Below are positions 8,634-19,415 of a stretch of 64,000 bases of DNA, in pieces. Location of the stretch: the NCBI RefSeq assembly GCF_006715285.1, contig NZ_VFMX01000001.1, forward strand, positions 186,001 through 250,000. Reading direction: 5' to 3'. This DNA comes from Arthrobacter sp. SLBN-83 (GTDB taxonomy: Bacteria; Actinomycetota; Actinomycetes; Actinomycetales; Micrococcaceae). The translations under genes were made by a program, and so were the position numbers. Within the stretch, counting starts at the first letter, position 1, and each line of letters opens with the position of its first letter. Below the pieces are notes generated by a model. It worked only from the letters and a program-made list of their open reading frames with translations. It ran no database searches and was not told where the DNA came from.

Positions 8634-10088
8634 GTGAGCGTCCTTGCCCGAAGCGTAGGCAATGCCTTCAGAAACAAGGTCCGCACCGCAGCTGTCGTTG
8701 CGGTGCTGGCCGTCGCCATCGGCCTGGCCCTGGCCATGCTGGTGGCCAACCAGGCGGTTGGAGCCAAAGTCCAGGAGCTCAATGCCTCCGTGGGCACCGT
8801 CCTGACGGTCAACCCCGCCGGCGGGCAAGGCTTCGAAGGCGGCGGGGAACCGCTCACCACCGCACAGGCAACCACGGCCGCGGACGTTCCCAACGTCAGC
8901 GCCGTCGTCGGAACCTCCTCACTGCGCCTGCGCAATGCGGCAGCGGCGGCAGCGCAGGCGTCCAGCCAGGCAGGACAAGCCAGCCAGGCCCGTTCCGGAG
9001 GACAGGCCGGCCAGGCAGGCCCCGGCGGCCAGGCCGCAGCCACCCTGACCACCAGCCTTACAGCCGCAGTGGATGCCGGCACCCTGGGCAACCGCAACCA
9101 GCAGGCCAACGGGACCACGGGATCCACCGGGACCACGCAGCAGCCCAGGTCGCTGCCGATCACCGCCACCGGCATCGGAGCCGAGGTGGACGCCACGGGC
9201 AAGGCACTGAACATCAGCCAGGGCTCAGGCCTTGGTGATTACACGGCAGCATCCACCGGGGCGTTACTCGGCACCACCCTGGCGGAGAAGAACAACCTCA
9301 CCGTCGGATCCACCTTCACCATCAATGACCAGAGCTACACGGTTTCCGGGTTGTTCGACGCCGGCACGGCCTTTGGCAACAACGCCGTGTACGTCACCCT
9401 CCCCACCGCCCAGACCCTCGCCGGAACGCCCGGTGAACTGTCCAGCATGATCGTCACGGTCAACTCCATGGACAACGTCGCCGCCACCAAGACGGCGCTG
9501 CAGGCCGCCCTGGGCACCGACAAGGCCGATGTCACCCAGGGCCAGAACCTGCAGACGGCGGTCAGTTCCCTGGACAGCGTCAAGAACATCTCCTTCATCG
9601 CCTTCATTGCCGCGCTGGGCACTGCCGGCCTGATCATCCTGCTCATCATGGTGATGCTGGTCCGCGAGCGCCGCCGCGAGATCGGCGTGCTGAAGGCCAT
9701 CGGGGCGCCCAACCGGACCATCGGGCTCCAGTTTGTCCTCGAAGCCCTGGTCCTGGCGGCCCTGGGCAGTGCAGTCGGCGCAGCCATCGCATCGTTCGCC
9801 AGTGGCGGCATCGCCTCCGCCCTGATCAGCAGCAACAGCACCACCGCTTCTGCCACCGCGGGCCGCGGTTTCCCGGGCGGCGCAGCCGGCGCAGGGGGCT
9901 TCCGCGGCGGGCAGGGTGGACCCTTCGGCGGCGCTTCCCAGCTGCTGAACTCCGTGACCGCCAGCGCATCCCCCGGTGTCATCGCGGGCGGCATCGCGGC
10001 CGTGTTTGGCGTCGCCATCATCGGCGCCCTGGTTCCCGCGCTGCTCACGGCGCGCATCCGTCCCATCGAAGTCCTGCGAGGAGAATAG
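8634..10088 (+). CDS. MacB/FtsX-type ABC transporter permease
   Basis: 484 aa. One N-terminal membrane segment (residues about 18-40) is followed by a large extracytoplasmic MacB-like core domain, then three C-terminal membrane segments with the FtsX signature region RERRREIGVLKAIGAPNRTI near residue 345. The GTG start at 8634 has a TAGGAG site 5 bp upstream. Two low-complexity insertions stand out: a Gln/Ala/Ser/Gly-rich run at about residues 100-145 in the outer domain, and a Gly-rich run (about 410-440) in the last outer loop. It is directly followed by its ATPase partner (2-bp gap). Such pairs usually export or extract envelope substrates; the substrate here is unknown. Confidence 0.88.
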   Translation: MSVLARSVGNAFRNKVRTAAVVAVLAVAIGLALAMLVANQAVGAKVQELNASVGTVLTVNPAGGQGFEGGGEPLTTAQATTAADVPNVSAVVGTSSLRLRNAAAAAAQASSQAGQASQARSGGQAGQAGPGGQAAATLTTSLTAAVDAGTLGNRNQQANGTTGSTGTTQQPRSLPITATGIGAEVDATGKALNISQGSGLGDYTAASTGALLGTTLAEKNNLTVGSTFTINDQSYTVSGLFDAGTAFGNNAVYVTLPTAQTLAGTPGELSSMIVTVNSMDNVAATKTALQAALGTDKADVTQGQNLQTAVSSLDSVKNISFIAFIAALGTAGLIILLIMVMLVRERRREIGVLKAIGAPNRTIGLQFVLEALVLAALGSAVGAAIASFASGGIASALISSNSTTASATAGRGFPGGAAGAGGFRGGQGGPFGGASQLLNSVTASASPGVIAGGIAAVFGVAIIGALVPALLTARIRPIEVLRGE

Positions 10089-10090
10089 CC

Positions 10091-10795
10091 ATGATTGAAG
10101 TCAAGAACCTGGTCCGCACCTTCAACTCCGGCGACCGCACCATCAAACCCGTCAATGATGTCAGCTTCGTCCTGGAGCAGGGCACCCTCGCCTCGATCGT
10201 GGGCAAGAGCGGCAGCGGCAAAAGCACCCTATTGTCCCTCCTGGGTGCGCTGGACAAGCCCACCAGCGGAGACGTCGTCGTCAACGGCGTCAGCCTGGCC
10301 AGCCTGCCGGACAGCAAGCTGACCGAGTACCGCCGCCGGGACATCGGCTTCGTGTTCCAGCAGTTCAACCTGATCCCCAACCTGACCGCGGTGGACAACG
10401 TCATGCTCCCCATGGAGTTTGCGGGGGTCCGGAAAGGTGCCAGGCTGCAGCGCGCCAAGGAACTGCTGGAACAGGTCCAGCTGGATCCATCCAAACACGA
10501 CCGGCGCATCAACAGGCTTTCGGGCGGCGAGCAGCAGCGTGTGGCCATCGCCAGGGCACTGGCCAACGAGCCCAAACTGATCCTCGCCGACGAGCCCACG
10601 GGCAACCTGGACGAGCAGACCGGGGACCACATCATCGAACTCCTCAGCTCGCTGAGCCGCGACCACAACACCACCATCCTGGTGGTCACCCACGACCGGG
10701 TCCTGGCGAACAAGACCGACCGCCGCTTCCGGCTTCAGCAGGGCAAGCTCACGGAAGAACCAGTGCGGGACCGGGCAGTAGCCGCCACCGCCTGA
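10091..10795 (+). CDS. ABC transporter ATP-binding protein (MacB/LolD type)
   Basis: 234-aa cytoplasmic ATPase with Walker A GKSGSGKST (about residue 38), Q-loop FVFQQFNLIPNLTAVDN, signature LSGGEQQRVAIARAL and Walker B LILADEPTGNLDEQTG, all diagnostic of the MacB/LolD subfamily that works with FtsX-fold permeases. It starts two bases after the permease stop with GAGGAG in front, so the two are co-translated. Both genes end at a strong intrinsic terminator. No periplasmic adaptor is encoded nearby, as is usual for Gram-positive members. Confidence 0.92.
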   Translation: MIEVKNLVRTFNSGDRTIKPVNDVSFVLEQGTLASIVGKSGSGKSTLLSLLGALDKPTSGDVVVNGVSLASLPDSKLTEYRRRDIGFVFQQFNLIPNLTAVDNVMLPMEFAGVRKGARLQRAKELLEQVQLDPSKHDRRINRLSGGEQQRVAIARALANEPKLILADEPTGNLDEQTGDHIIELLSSLSRDHNTTILVVTHDRVLANKTDRRFRLQQGKLTEEPVRDRAVAATA

Positions 10796-10807
10796 CGCGC
10801 GCAAGAG

Positions 10808-10848
10808 GGGCCAAAGGTGGACAGTTGCTTCCATCTTTGGCCCTTTTT
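10808..10848 (+). terminator. Intrinsic terminator after the MacB-type pair
   Basis: GGGCCAAAGGTGGA pairs with TCCATCTTTGGCCC (14 bp, one wobble) and is followed by TTTTT at 10844-10848, a classical Rho-independent terminator. Confidence 0.88.
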
Positions 10849-10914
10849 CGTTTCCTTCTCCGGGCGGTCCGCAGTTCCGCGTGCCTTCCACATCCCTGTG
10901 ACAGGATGGCAGCT

Positions 10915-11985
10915 ATGACTGCTCCCATCGCCACGCCATGGCTGTCCAGCCAGCCCAACCAGGATCCCCGCCCCGCGACCGGGGCTCCCCTGCGCTGGGG
11001 AATCATTGCAACCGGCAGCATTGCCCGCGCCGTCTCACAGGATCTGGCGCTCCTGGAAGACGCCGACCTGTATGCGGTCAGTTCCAGGACCCAGGACACC
11101 GCCGATGCATTCGCGGTGGCCTACGACTTTGCCAAGGCGTACGGGGACGACGGCGGTGTGCCCGGCTACCAGCGGCTCCTGGCTGATGACGCCGTGGATG
11201 TTGTATACGTTGCCACGCCGCACGCACAGCACCATGAAATTGTCCTCGCCGCCCTCAACGCCGGTAAGCACGTGCTCTGCGAGAAGGCTTTCACCATCAA
11301 TGCGCGGGAGGCCGCGGAGCTTATCGACGTTGCGCGCAGCCGGAAGCTTTTCCTGATGGAGGCGGTCTGGAGCCGGTTCCTGCCCTCCATGCAGCGGGCT
11401 TTCGAGATCGCAGCCTCCGGGGAACTGGGTGACATCCACTGGGTCACGGCGGACCTTGGCTTTCCTGCACCGTACTCCCCCACTGCCAGGCTATGGGCGC
11501 GGAATGACGGCGGCGGCGCCCTGCTGGATTTGTCCGTCTACCCGCTCTTGTGGGCGCTCGGCACGCTTGGCTTCCCACAGACTGTCAGCGCCACCGGCGT
11601 GGTCAATGACGATGGCGTTGACGCGCAGAACGCCATGACCCTTGGCTACGACCACGCCGCCCAGGTCCAGCTCACCTCCTCGCTCCTGGCCCACGGCCCC
11701 CGCACGGCCACCGTGGCGGGAAGCCTCGGTTTCCTGCAGAGCGTGGGTTCCATCAACAACCCGAGTGAGCTTCTCATCGCCAAAGGGTGGGAGGACCGCC
11801 GGACGGAAAGCTTCGACGTCGTGGGCAAGGGTTACGCGTACGAGCTGCGTGAGGTGGTGCGCTGCATCCAGCAGGGGCTGACCGAAAGCCCCGTCATGCC
11901 CCTGGAGGACACGTTGAACACCATGCGCCTCTTCGACGGCGTCCGGGCCCAGCTTGGAGTCACCTACCCCAACGACAGGCATTAG
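10915..11985 (+). CDS. Gfo/Idh/MocA family oxidoreductase
   Basis: 356 aa. The N-terminal Rossmann domain begins near residue 25 (WGIIATGSIARAVSQDL) and carries the EKAFTINAREAAEL stretch, where the Lys of the family EK(P) motif is retained. The C-terminal GFO_IDH_MocA_C alpha/beta domain includes WARNDGGGALLDLSVYPL. Members oxidise sugars, inositols or glycosides with NAD(P); this subgroup resembles trans-1,2-dihydrobenzenediol/D-xylose dehydrogenase-like proteins. I took the ATG at 10915; an ATG at 10906 is also in frame. It is monocistronic, between a terminator and the secreted-protein region. The substrate cannot be assigned. Confidence 0.85.
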   Translation: MTAPIATPWLSSQPNQDPRPATGAPLRWGIIATGSIARAVSQDLALLEDADLYAVSSRTQDTADAFAVAYDFAKAYGDDGGVPGYQRLLADDAVDVVYVATPHAQHHEIVLAALNAGKHVLCEKAFTINAREAAELIDVARSRKLFLMEAVWSRFLPSMQRAFEIAASGELGDIHWVTADLGFPAPYSPTARLWARNDGGGALLDLSVYPLLWALGTLGFPQTVSATGVVNDDGVDAQNAMTLGYDHAAQVQLTSSLLAHGPRTATVAGSLGFLQSVGSINNPSELLIAKGWEDRRTESFDVVGKGYAYELREVVRCIQQGLTESPVMPLEDTLNTMRLFDGVRAQLGVTYPNDRH

Positions 11986-12002
11986 AGGGCTTCGGCAAAG
12001 GG

Positions 12003-12015
12003 CGTACGACGGCGG
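12003..12015 (+). repeat. Copy 1 of dispersed GTACGACGGCGG word
   Basis: CGTACGACGGCGG between the Gfo/Idh gene and the secreted-protein gene. The same 13-mer occurs at 19372-19384 and, inverted, at 34777-34789. Confidence 0.6.
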
Positions 12016-12190
12016 CGATGCAGCTTGCGGAGTCAGTCTCAGCAAGGTGATGGGTTGTCTAAGCGGATGACACTTTTCGAGCGTATTCCCACCATTTGTA
12101 AAATCCCTTTAGCAGACGCTGGACTTCCAGCAATAAGCAGTCTTAGTATTTAGGGGCATCAATTGCACCGGTCACTGGGGGGTGGTACGC

Positions 12191-13177
12191 ATGGCTCATA
12201 GGAGTTTGTCATTGCGTGCCCTGCGCCCGGCGCTTCTTGCCGGAGCCGCCGCAGTGACCTGGTTGACGCTTTCCTCCACGGCCGCTTCGGCGGACACCGG
12301 GCCCGACTCCTCGTCCCTTCTCGGCGGCGTCACCAGCTCGGTTTCATCCTTGACCCACGATCTTACGGACGCTGTCTCACCGGCTCCTTTGGGTTCCCCG
12401 GCCGGCCCTTCGGCAACTCCTGGGCTCTTGCAGCCCGTGGTAACCCAGGTTTCCGGACCTGCGGACAACCTGATCGCCTCCGTTCCGGTGGTGGACCAAG
12501 TGGTTCCCGCGGGAACGGTCTCCACTGTGTCAACTCCCCTGGTTGAAGTCGCCGACGGCGTGACAGCGGGTGTCGTGCAGGTTGTCGTAGACCCTGCAGC
12601 CGATGCTGTTCCTGTGCTCGAACCGGTACTCCAACCTGTTTCCGATCTTCTGACCGGCGCCGCCCCGCTGCCCGTCCCGCTTCCCGAACCGCCAGCTGAG
12701 TTCCAGCAGCCAATCGACGCAGTCCAGGCGGAGCTTCCGACTGCGGAAACTCCTGCTCCTGCAGGGGCCCCTGCTGCGGCGGAAGCATCCACGGACGTGC
12801 CGCAGCCGGCAACCGAAACCGATCAGGATGCTCTGGCTTCGGCGGACGCATCGTCAGCGGGCAGCGGCCTCCCGGAAGCCGGGGGCGCTGCTCGGCTGGC
12901 TGGAATGCCCGTTGTGCAGCCTGATATGTCGGGGCTTGGTGACCCCGTTGCGGATGAGCCTTTTCCCGCTGACCCGACGCCGCTGCCTGCAAACGCTCCT
13001 GCGGCCCCGGGATCGGGCACGGGAAGCGGTGGGTCGTCAGGCAGCACTTCCGGTGCCGCCGCATGGCTGAGCCCCTTCGGCTTCGATTTCGAACCTACCG
13101 GCATTCTCCTTGCCGGAGATATGTCCGAACACGCCCCTGCCCCGGTGTCCTTTGACCCCGGTTCTTCTCCTGACTAG
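12191..13177 (+). CDS. Secreted Pro/Ala/Val-rich low-complexity protein
   Basis: 328 aa, family not recognised. A Sec signal peptide is clear: basic start, hydrophobic core LLAGAAAVTWLTL, and probable cleavage after ASA near residue 35. The mature protein is rich in Val, Pro, Ala and Ser, with loose repeats of the type VVxPVLEPVLQPVSDLL (residues about 110-170), a Pro/Ala/Glu-rich stretch (190-215) and a Gly/Ser linker near residue 280. No catalytic motif, Cys or membrane anchor is present. The ATG at 12191 has a G-rich site at 12176-12182; a GTG at 12182 is the alternative. It precedes another repeat-rich secreted protein by 91 bp, suggesting both are envelope or surface proteins. Confidence 0.7.
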   Translation: MAHRSLSLRALRPALLAGAAAVTWLTLSSTAASADTGPDSSSLLGGVTSSVSSLTHDLTDAVSPAPLGSPAGPSATPGLLQPVVTQVSGPADNLIASVPVVDQVVPAGTVSTVSTPLVEVADGVTAGVVQVVVDPAADAVPVLEPVLQPVSDLLTGAAPLPVPLPEPPAEFQQPIDAVQAELPTAETPAPAGAPAAAEASTDVPQPATETDQDALASADASSAGSGLPEAGGAARLAGMPVVQPDMSGLGDPVADEPFPADPTPLPANAPAAPGSGTGSGGSSGSTSGAAAWLSPFGFDFEPTGILLAGDMSEHAPAPVSFDPGSSPD

Positions 13178-13268
13178 TTGATGCCGCCCTGCCCGCTCAT
13201 GGGCAGCACGTGGCTATACCGGCAGCTGACCAGCGCCGGACAACATCAACTTTTCAGGAGTAAGCATC

Positions 13269-14819
13269 ATGAACTGCACCCTTCGCAGGGGGCTGCTTAG
13301 CACCCTCTTTGCCGGTGGCCTTCTCACCTTCGGCTGCGCTGCGGCCAACGCCGCAGACACCACCACCAGCGGGACGGACCTGTCCGCCACCGCCCTCATC
13401 TCGGCGGCGGCACCCGCTGACTCGACGTCGTTGGGCCTGCTGGGTGACCCAACGCCGGCCAGTTCAACCGGTGTCGCCGCCGCAGTGGACGTCAACCTTG
13501 GCCTCGGCGGCATCAGCGATCCCGTCACGGCGCCCACTACAGGTACGACGGACGGCACCACCGCCGACCTCGCCGTCGACGCAGCTGTGGATCTCGGCCT
13601 GGGCGGTTTGACCACTGACCCGGCAACCACCGGCACCACCGATGTCGCTGCCGCAGTGGACGTCAACCTCGGCCTCGGCGGCATCACCGATCCCGTCACG
13701 GGAACCACGGACGGCACCGCCGCCGACCTCGCCGTCGATGCCAACGTGGACCTCGGTCTCGGTGGCGTAACCACTGACCCGGCAACCACCGGCACCACCG
13801 ACGTGGCAGCCGCAGCGGACGTCAACCTCGGCCTCGGCGGCATCACCGATCCCGTCACGGGAACCACGGACGGCACCGCCGCCGACCTCGCCGTCGATGC
13901 CAACGTGGACTTCGGTCTCGGTGGCGTAACCACTGACCCGGCAACCACCGGCACCACCGACGTGGCAGCCGCAGCGGACGTCAACCTCGGCCTCGGCGGC
14001 ATCACCGATCCCGTCACGGGAACCACGGACGGCACCACCGATGTCACTGCCGCAGCCGACGTCAACCTCGGCCTCGGCGGCATCACCGATCCCGTCACCG
14101 GAACCACGGACGGCACCACCGCCGACCTCGCCGTCGACGCAGCCGTGAACCTCGGCCTCGGCGGCATCACCGATCCCATCACCGGAACCACGGACGGCAC
14201 CACCGACGTGGCAGCCGCAGCCGACGTCAACCTCGGTCTCGGCGGACTCACCACCGGTGAGGCGGCAGCCGGAGTTGATGCAGCTGTTGACCTTGGTGCC
14301 GATCTGGGCACCGGAACGGGCAACGGCGGGCTGGACGCTGTAGTTGACCTTGGCATTGGCCTGGGACTCGGAGGCGACACCAACACCGGCACTCCCGGCA
14401 CCACCGATCCGGGCACCACCAATCCCGGTACCACCCCGGGCGACGGCACCACCGGTGACACCGGCACGCTTGATCCCGGGACAGGGACTCCCAATACCAG
14501 CACCCCGGGTTCGGACGACCCCGCAGGCAACGGCGGCACCGCCCCCGGCGATGATTCCACGGGCATGAATGGCGGCGCCGGCACCACCGGCAACGGAGGC
14601 GTCTCCGCAGCACCGGCCGGCTCCACAGCTGTCAGCGGCGCCATCGCCCCTGTCACTGCTCCCCGCAGCGCCCCGGCGAGCGGCAAGTCTGCCCTTGCCA
14701 ACACGGGAGCTGCCCACGCCGGGCTCGCCAACACGGGCTGGGACGGAACGATGGTTCCCCTGGCGCTGCTGCTCCTGGCCGGCGGACTCCTGATGCTCCG
14801 CAAGCGCAAGGTGTCGTAA
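13269..14819 (+). CDS. Repeat-rich cell-wall protein with LANTG sorting signal
   Basis: 516 aa. The signal peptide (residues 1-28, cut near ANA-AD) is followed by tandem repeats built on VNLGLGGITDPVTGTTDG and VDLGLGGVTTDPATTGT (about residues 70-330), then a Gly/Thr/Pro-rich stalk (about 360-460). The C-terminal sorting signal reads GLANTGWDG, a hydrophobic segment and RKRK; an extra LANTG lies 12 residues earlier. LAxTG is the recognition motif of class E sortases in high-GC Gram-positives, so the protein should be linked to the wall; no sortase is in the window. The ATG has a CAGGAG site. The function of the repeats is unknown. Confidence 0.82.
   Translation: MNCTLRRGLLSTLFAGGLLTFGCAAANAADTTTSGTDLSATALISAAAPADSTSLGLLGDPTPASSTGVAAAVDVNLGLGGISDPVTAPTTGTTDGTTADLAVDAAVDLGLGGLTTDPATTGTTDVAAAVDVNLGLGGITDPVTGTTDGTAADLAVDANVDLGLGGVTTDPATTGTTDVAAAADVNLGLGGITDPVTGTTDGTAADLAVDANVDFGLGGVTTDPATTGTTDVAAAADVNLGLGGITDPVTGTTDGTTDVTAAADVNLGLGGITDPVTGTTDGTTADLAVDAAVNLGLGGITDPITGTTDGTTDVAAAADVNLGLGGLTTGEAAAGVDAAVDLGADLGTGTGNGGLDAVVDLGIGLGLGGDTNTGTPGTTDPGTTNPGTTPGDGTTGDTGTLDPGTGTPNTSTPGSDDPAGNGGTAPGDDSTGMNGGAGTTGNGGVSAAPAGSTAVSGAIAPVTAPRSAPASGKSALANTGAAHAGLANTGWDGTMVPLALLLLAGGLLMLRKRKVS
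13641..13958 (+). repeat. Two near-identical 159-bp tandem repeats in the wall protein
   Basis: Units 13641-13799 and 13800-13958 each encode 53 residues. Over their last about 140 bp they differ at a single base (CTC to TTC, Leu to Phe). A partly matching third unit starts at 13959 and then shortens. Such identity between adjacent copies points to recent duplication and probable length variation between strains. Confidence 0.9.
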
Positions 14820-14964
14820 AGCGCTTCACAGACAGTACAAAAATCGCCCGCACCGGTGCGCTTGAAGCAGCAGCACTCCGCGGGCTGACGGAAGGAGGAC
14901 AACAGCCCGGAAACGAAAGAACAGTACAAAACACGTCTTCAGCACACGTGTCCTTGTAGCCAAT

Positions 14965-15002
14965 GGTCCGGTGGCGGAAGTGCTTGAATCCGCCACCGGG
15001 CC
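14965..15002 (+). terminator. Terminator hairpin after the wall-protein gene
   Basis: GGTCCGGTGGCGGA pairs with TCCGCCACCGGGCC (14 bp, one wobble) around a 10-nt loop, about 145 bp after the stop codon. There is no U-run. Confidence 0.65.
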
Positions 15003-15059
15003 GTCGGCGTGTCGCAACGTGAAAGCCTAGGTCAATCGCTAGTTCGGCCGTCCCGCCCG

Positions 15060-15065
15060 TATAAT
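15060..15065 (+). promoter_or_regulatory. -10 hexamer TATAAT of the kinase promoter
   Basis: A perfect TATAAT in otherwise GC-rich DNA, 41 bp before the kinase ATG. No convincing -35 box lies 16-18 bp upstream, so the promoter may need an activator. Confidence 0.55.
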
Positions 15066-15106
15066 TTGAGGTACATCAGTGCCGCAGCGCACCGGGAGGA
15101 ACGGTC

Positions 15107-16375
15107 ATGGTGGCGGAATCGCCTAGCTCCATCAAGAATGAAGTTGTCGGCGGTCGCTATCGTTTGGGTGAGGTAATAGGCCGTGGAGGAATGTCCTCGG
15201 TTTACTGTGCCCGGGATGAAAACCTGGGCCGCGACGTTGCGTTGAAGCTCTTCGCGCCGCAGGCTCCGGATGCCGACGAGCTGAAGCGCCAGGAAGCGGA
15301 GATCCAGCTCCTCGCCACCCTGAACCACCCCGGTCTGGTAACGCTCTTCGATGCCGGCATCGATGACCGCGTCCCGGACGAACCCCGGCCGTTCCTCACC
15401 ATGGAACTCGTGGAGGGCCAGGACCTGCGCAGCCGCATCCGGCACAGCCGCGTGCCCCTTGAAGAGCTGTCCGTGATCGGCGCGGGGATCGCCGACGCCC
15501 TGGCCTACGTGCACGGCCTGGGCATCATCCACCGTGACATCAAGCCGGGCAACATCCTCCTGGTTCAGATCCGCCCGGGCGAGCCGCTGCGGCCCAAACT
15601 CACGGACTTCGGCATCGCCAGGATTGTCGATTCCACCCGCCTGACGGCCACGGGCACCATGGTGGGCACCGCTGCCTACCTCAGCCCCGAGCAGGCCCTG
15701 GGCAAACCACTGTCGTCAGCAACGGACATCTATTCCCTGGGCCTGGTGCTGCTGGAGTGCATTAAGGGCACCGTGGAGTACCCGGGCAGCGCCGTGGAAT
15801 CAGCTGTTGCCCGGCTTCACCGTGCCCCGGAAATCCCCGACGACGTCCCCGCCGAATGGGCCGACCTCATCCGTTCCATGACGGCCATCGAGCCGCTGGA
15901 GCGGCCGGCGGCGGCGGATATTGAGACGGCGCTGCGCCAGGCCCTGGTTTCCCCGGCGTCGACGCCGGGAGAACTCGCCCCCGAAACCACCCGGGTGCTT
16001 CCCGCGATGCCCTTCCACCCGCCCACCATCACCGCCGAAGAATCAGTGGACGAAGTGCGGGAGGCGGCAGAGGCCACCGGTGCGATTTCCCCCGTGTCAT
16101 CCGCACAGCCATCTGAGCGGACCCCCGCTTCGCCTTCTGCTTCCGGTACGGCGGCAACCAGCCCGGCCACCGCCAAGGCTTCCAAAAAGCCGCGCCTGAC
16201 CCGGACGCAGCGCATCTGGCTGGCTGTCGTACTCGGTGTCCTGGTGATCGCCGCAGCCGCCGCAGCGGTGATGATGAGCATCTCCGCTCGCCCGGCCGAC
16301 GTCGTACCCTATCCCACGGTGACCGGCGTCCTGGGCGACCATCTCCAGGAACTTCAAAAGAGCGTGGAACCGTGA
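15107..16375 (+). CDS. Membrane-anchored serine/threonine protein kinase
   Basis: 422 aa, Hanks-type kinase. Landmarks: glycine loop GRGGMSSV (residues 26-33), ATP lysine K47 (VALKLF), catalytic loop HRDIKPGN (D144), DFG (167-169) and TAAYLSPEQALG activation-segment end. After the kinase domain (to about residue 275) comes a Thr/Pro/Ala-rich juxtamembrane linker, one membrane helix (about 366-390) and a very short outer tail of about 30 residues, ending VPYPTVTGVLGDHLQEL, which resembles only the first strand of a PASTA unit. The start has a GGGAGGA site. The following lipoprotein overlaps by 4 bp and may provide the missing sensor part; that is inference. Confidence 0.93.
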   Translation: MVAESPSSIKNEVVGGRYRLGEVIGRGGMSSVYCARDENLGRDVALKLFAPQAPDADELKRQEAEIQLLATLNHPGLVTLFDAGIDDRVPDEPRPFLTMELVEGQDLRSRIRHSRVPLEELSVIGAGIADALAYVHGLGIIHRDIKPGNILLVQIRPGEPLRPKLTDFGIARIVDSTRLTATGTMVGTAAYLSPEQALGKPLSSATDIYSLGLVLLECIKGTVEYPGSAVESAVARLHRAPEIPDDVPAEWADLIRSMTAIEPLERPAAADIETALRQALVSPASTPGELAPETTRVLPAMPFHPPTITAEESVDEVREAAEATGAISPVSSAQPSERTPASPSASGTAATSPATAKASKKPRLTRTQRIWLAVVLGVLVIAAAAAAVMMSISARPADVVPYPTVTGVLGDHLQELQKSVEP

Positions 16376-16899
16376 CCCTGCGGAAGTCATTTCCGCAGCG
16401 GCTGCTGCTTGCGTGCTCAGCGGCACTGGTCGCGGCGGGCGTCCTCAGCGCATGCGCGGCCCCCGGGAACGGGTTGCAGCGCGAAGCCGCCACGCAGCTC
16501 CAGGCACGGGTGCTTGAGGTGACCCAGGCGTCGTCCCAAAACAATCCTGAATCAGCGCTGCAGGCACTGGCCGGCCTTGAGGCGGACCTCGCCGCGGCGC
16601 AGGCGAAGGGCCAGGTTTCCGAGGAGCGGCGGCGCAGCATCACCACCGTGGCCACAGCTGTCCGGGCAGACCTCAACGATGCTGTCGCAGCGCAGAAGGC
16701 GGCGGCCTCGAAGGCTGCCGAGGACGCACGTTCTGCCGCCGGCCAGGGGACGCAAGCCCCCGCCCCCGCACCGGAAGCACCCGCGTCCCAACCGGCGCCT
16801 GCTCCGGCCCCGGCTCCGGCGGCAGACCAGGGCAATACGTCCGGCAACGGCGGAAATGCCGGCAAGAACAACAGCGACAAAGGCAAAGGCAAGAACTAA
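16372..16899 (+). CDS. Putative lipoprotein coupled to the kinase
   Basis: 175 aa. A lipoprotein signal ends LSACAAPG, so Cys28 is the likely lipidated residue. Residues about 30-120 are helical and Ala/Gln/Glu-rich (EADLAAAQAKGQVSEERRRS), probably a coiled coil. The rest is a Pro/Ala run and a Gly/Asn/Lys tail. There is no known catalytic motif. The GTG start overlaps the kinase stop (GTGA), the strongest form of translational coupling, so kinase and lipoprotein are probably made in fixed ratio. A role as extracytoplasmic partner or substrate of the kinase is a reasonable guess only. Confidence 0.8.
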   Translation: MTLRKSFPQRLLLACSAALVAAGVLSACAAPGNGLQREAATQLQARVLEVTQASSQNNPESALQALAGLEADLAAAQAKGQVSEERRRSITTVATAVRADLNDAVAAQKAAASKAAEDARSAAGQGTQAPAPAPEAPASQPAPAPAPAPAADQGNTSGNGGNAGKNNSDKGKGKN

Positions 16900-16940
16900 G
16901 TCCCCCGCCGGTCAGTAGGGCACCAACACTTAAAGCAGGA

Positions 16941-16974
16941 AGCGGGGCTCCGGAAGGTTATCCGGAGCCCCGCT
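16941..16974. terminator. Bidirectional terminator between the kinase operon and icd
   Basis: AGCGGGGCTCCGGA pairs perfectly with TCCGGAGCCCCGCT (14 bp, 6-nt loop) and lies between two convergent genes. Confidence 0.85.
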
Positions 16975-17008
16975 TCTCTGTAACCACGGCTGCCGCAGCA
17001 GCCCGCCG

Positions 17009-19279
<2,271 letters not shown>

Positions 19280-19371
19280 TCACCATGTACAACTTACCCG
19301 AGGACGCCACTTCAAACCTTAACGGGGCTCCCGCATTACCGCGGTGAGAGCAGGATTACAGCGATGGAGAA

Positions 19372-19384
19372 CGTACGACGGCGG
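19372..19384 (+). repeat. Copy 2 of dispersed GTACGACGGCGG word
   Basis: CGTACGACGGCGG, identical to copy 1, and overlapping the left arm of the 16-bp hairpin at 19376-19415. Confidence 0.6.
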
Positions 19385-19415
19385 GCTGGGCACCCGGGCG
19401 CCCAGCCCGCCGTCG
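19376..19415. repeat. Perfect 16-bp inverted repeat upstream of the peptidase
   Basis: CGACGGCGGGCTGGGC and GCCCAGCCCGCCGTCG separated by 8 nt. It lies upstream of both flanking genes (they are divergent), so it is not in the expected place for a terminator. It may be a 5' RNA structure, a protein site or a palindromic repeat element. Confidence 0.8.

Noticed and set aside
13214..14929. A 571-codon minus-strand frame opposite the wall protein, with Pro/Arg/Ser repeats
   Set aside because: Its repeats are simply the antisense reading of the tandem repeats of the wall protein, which has a signal peptide and a sorting signal.
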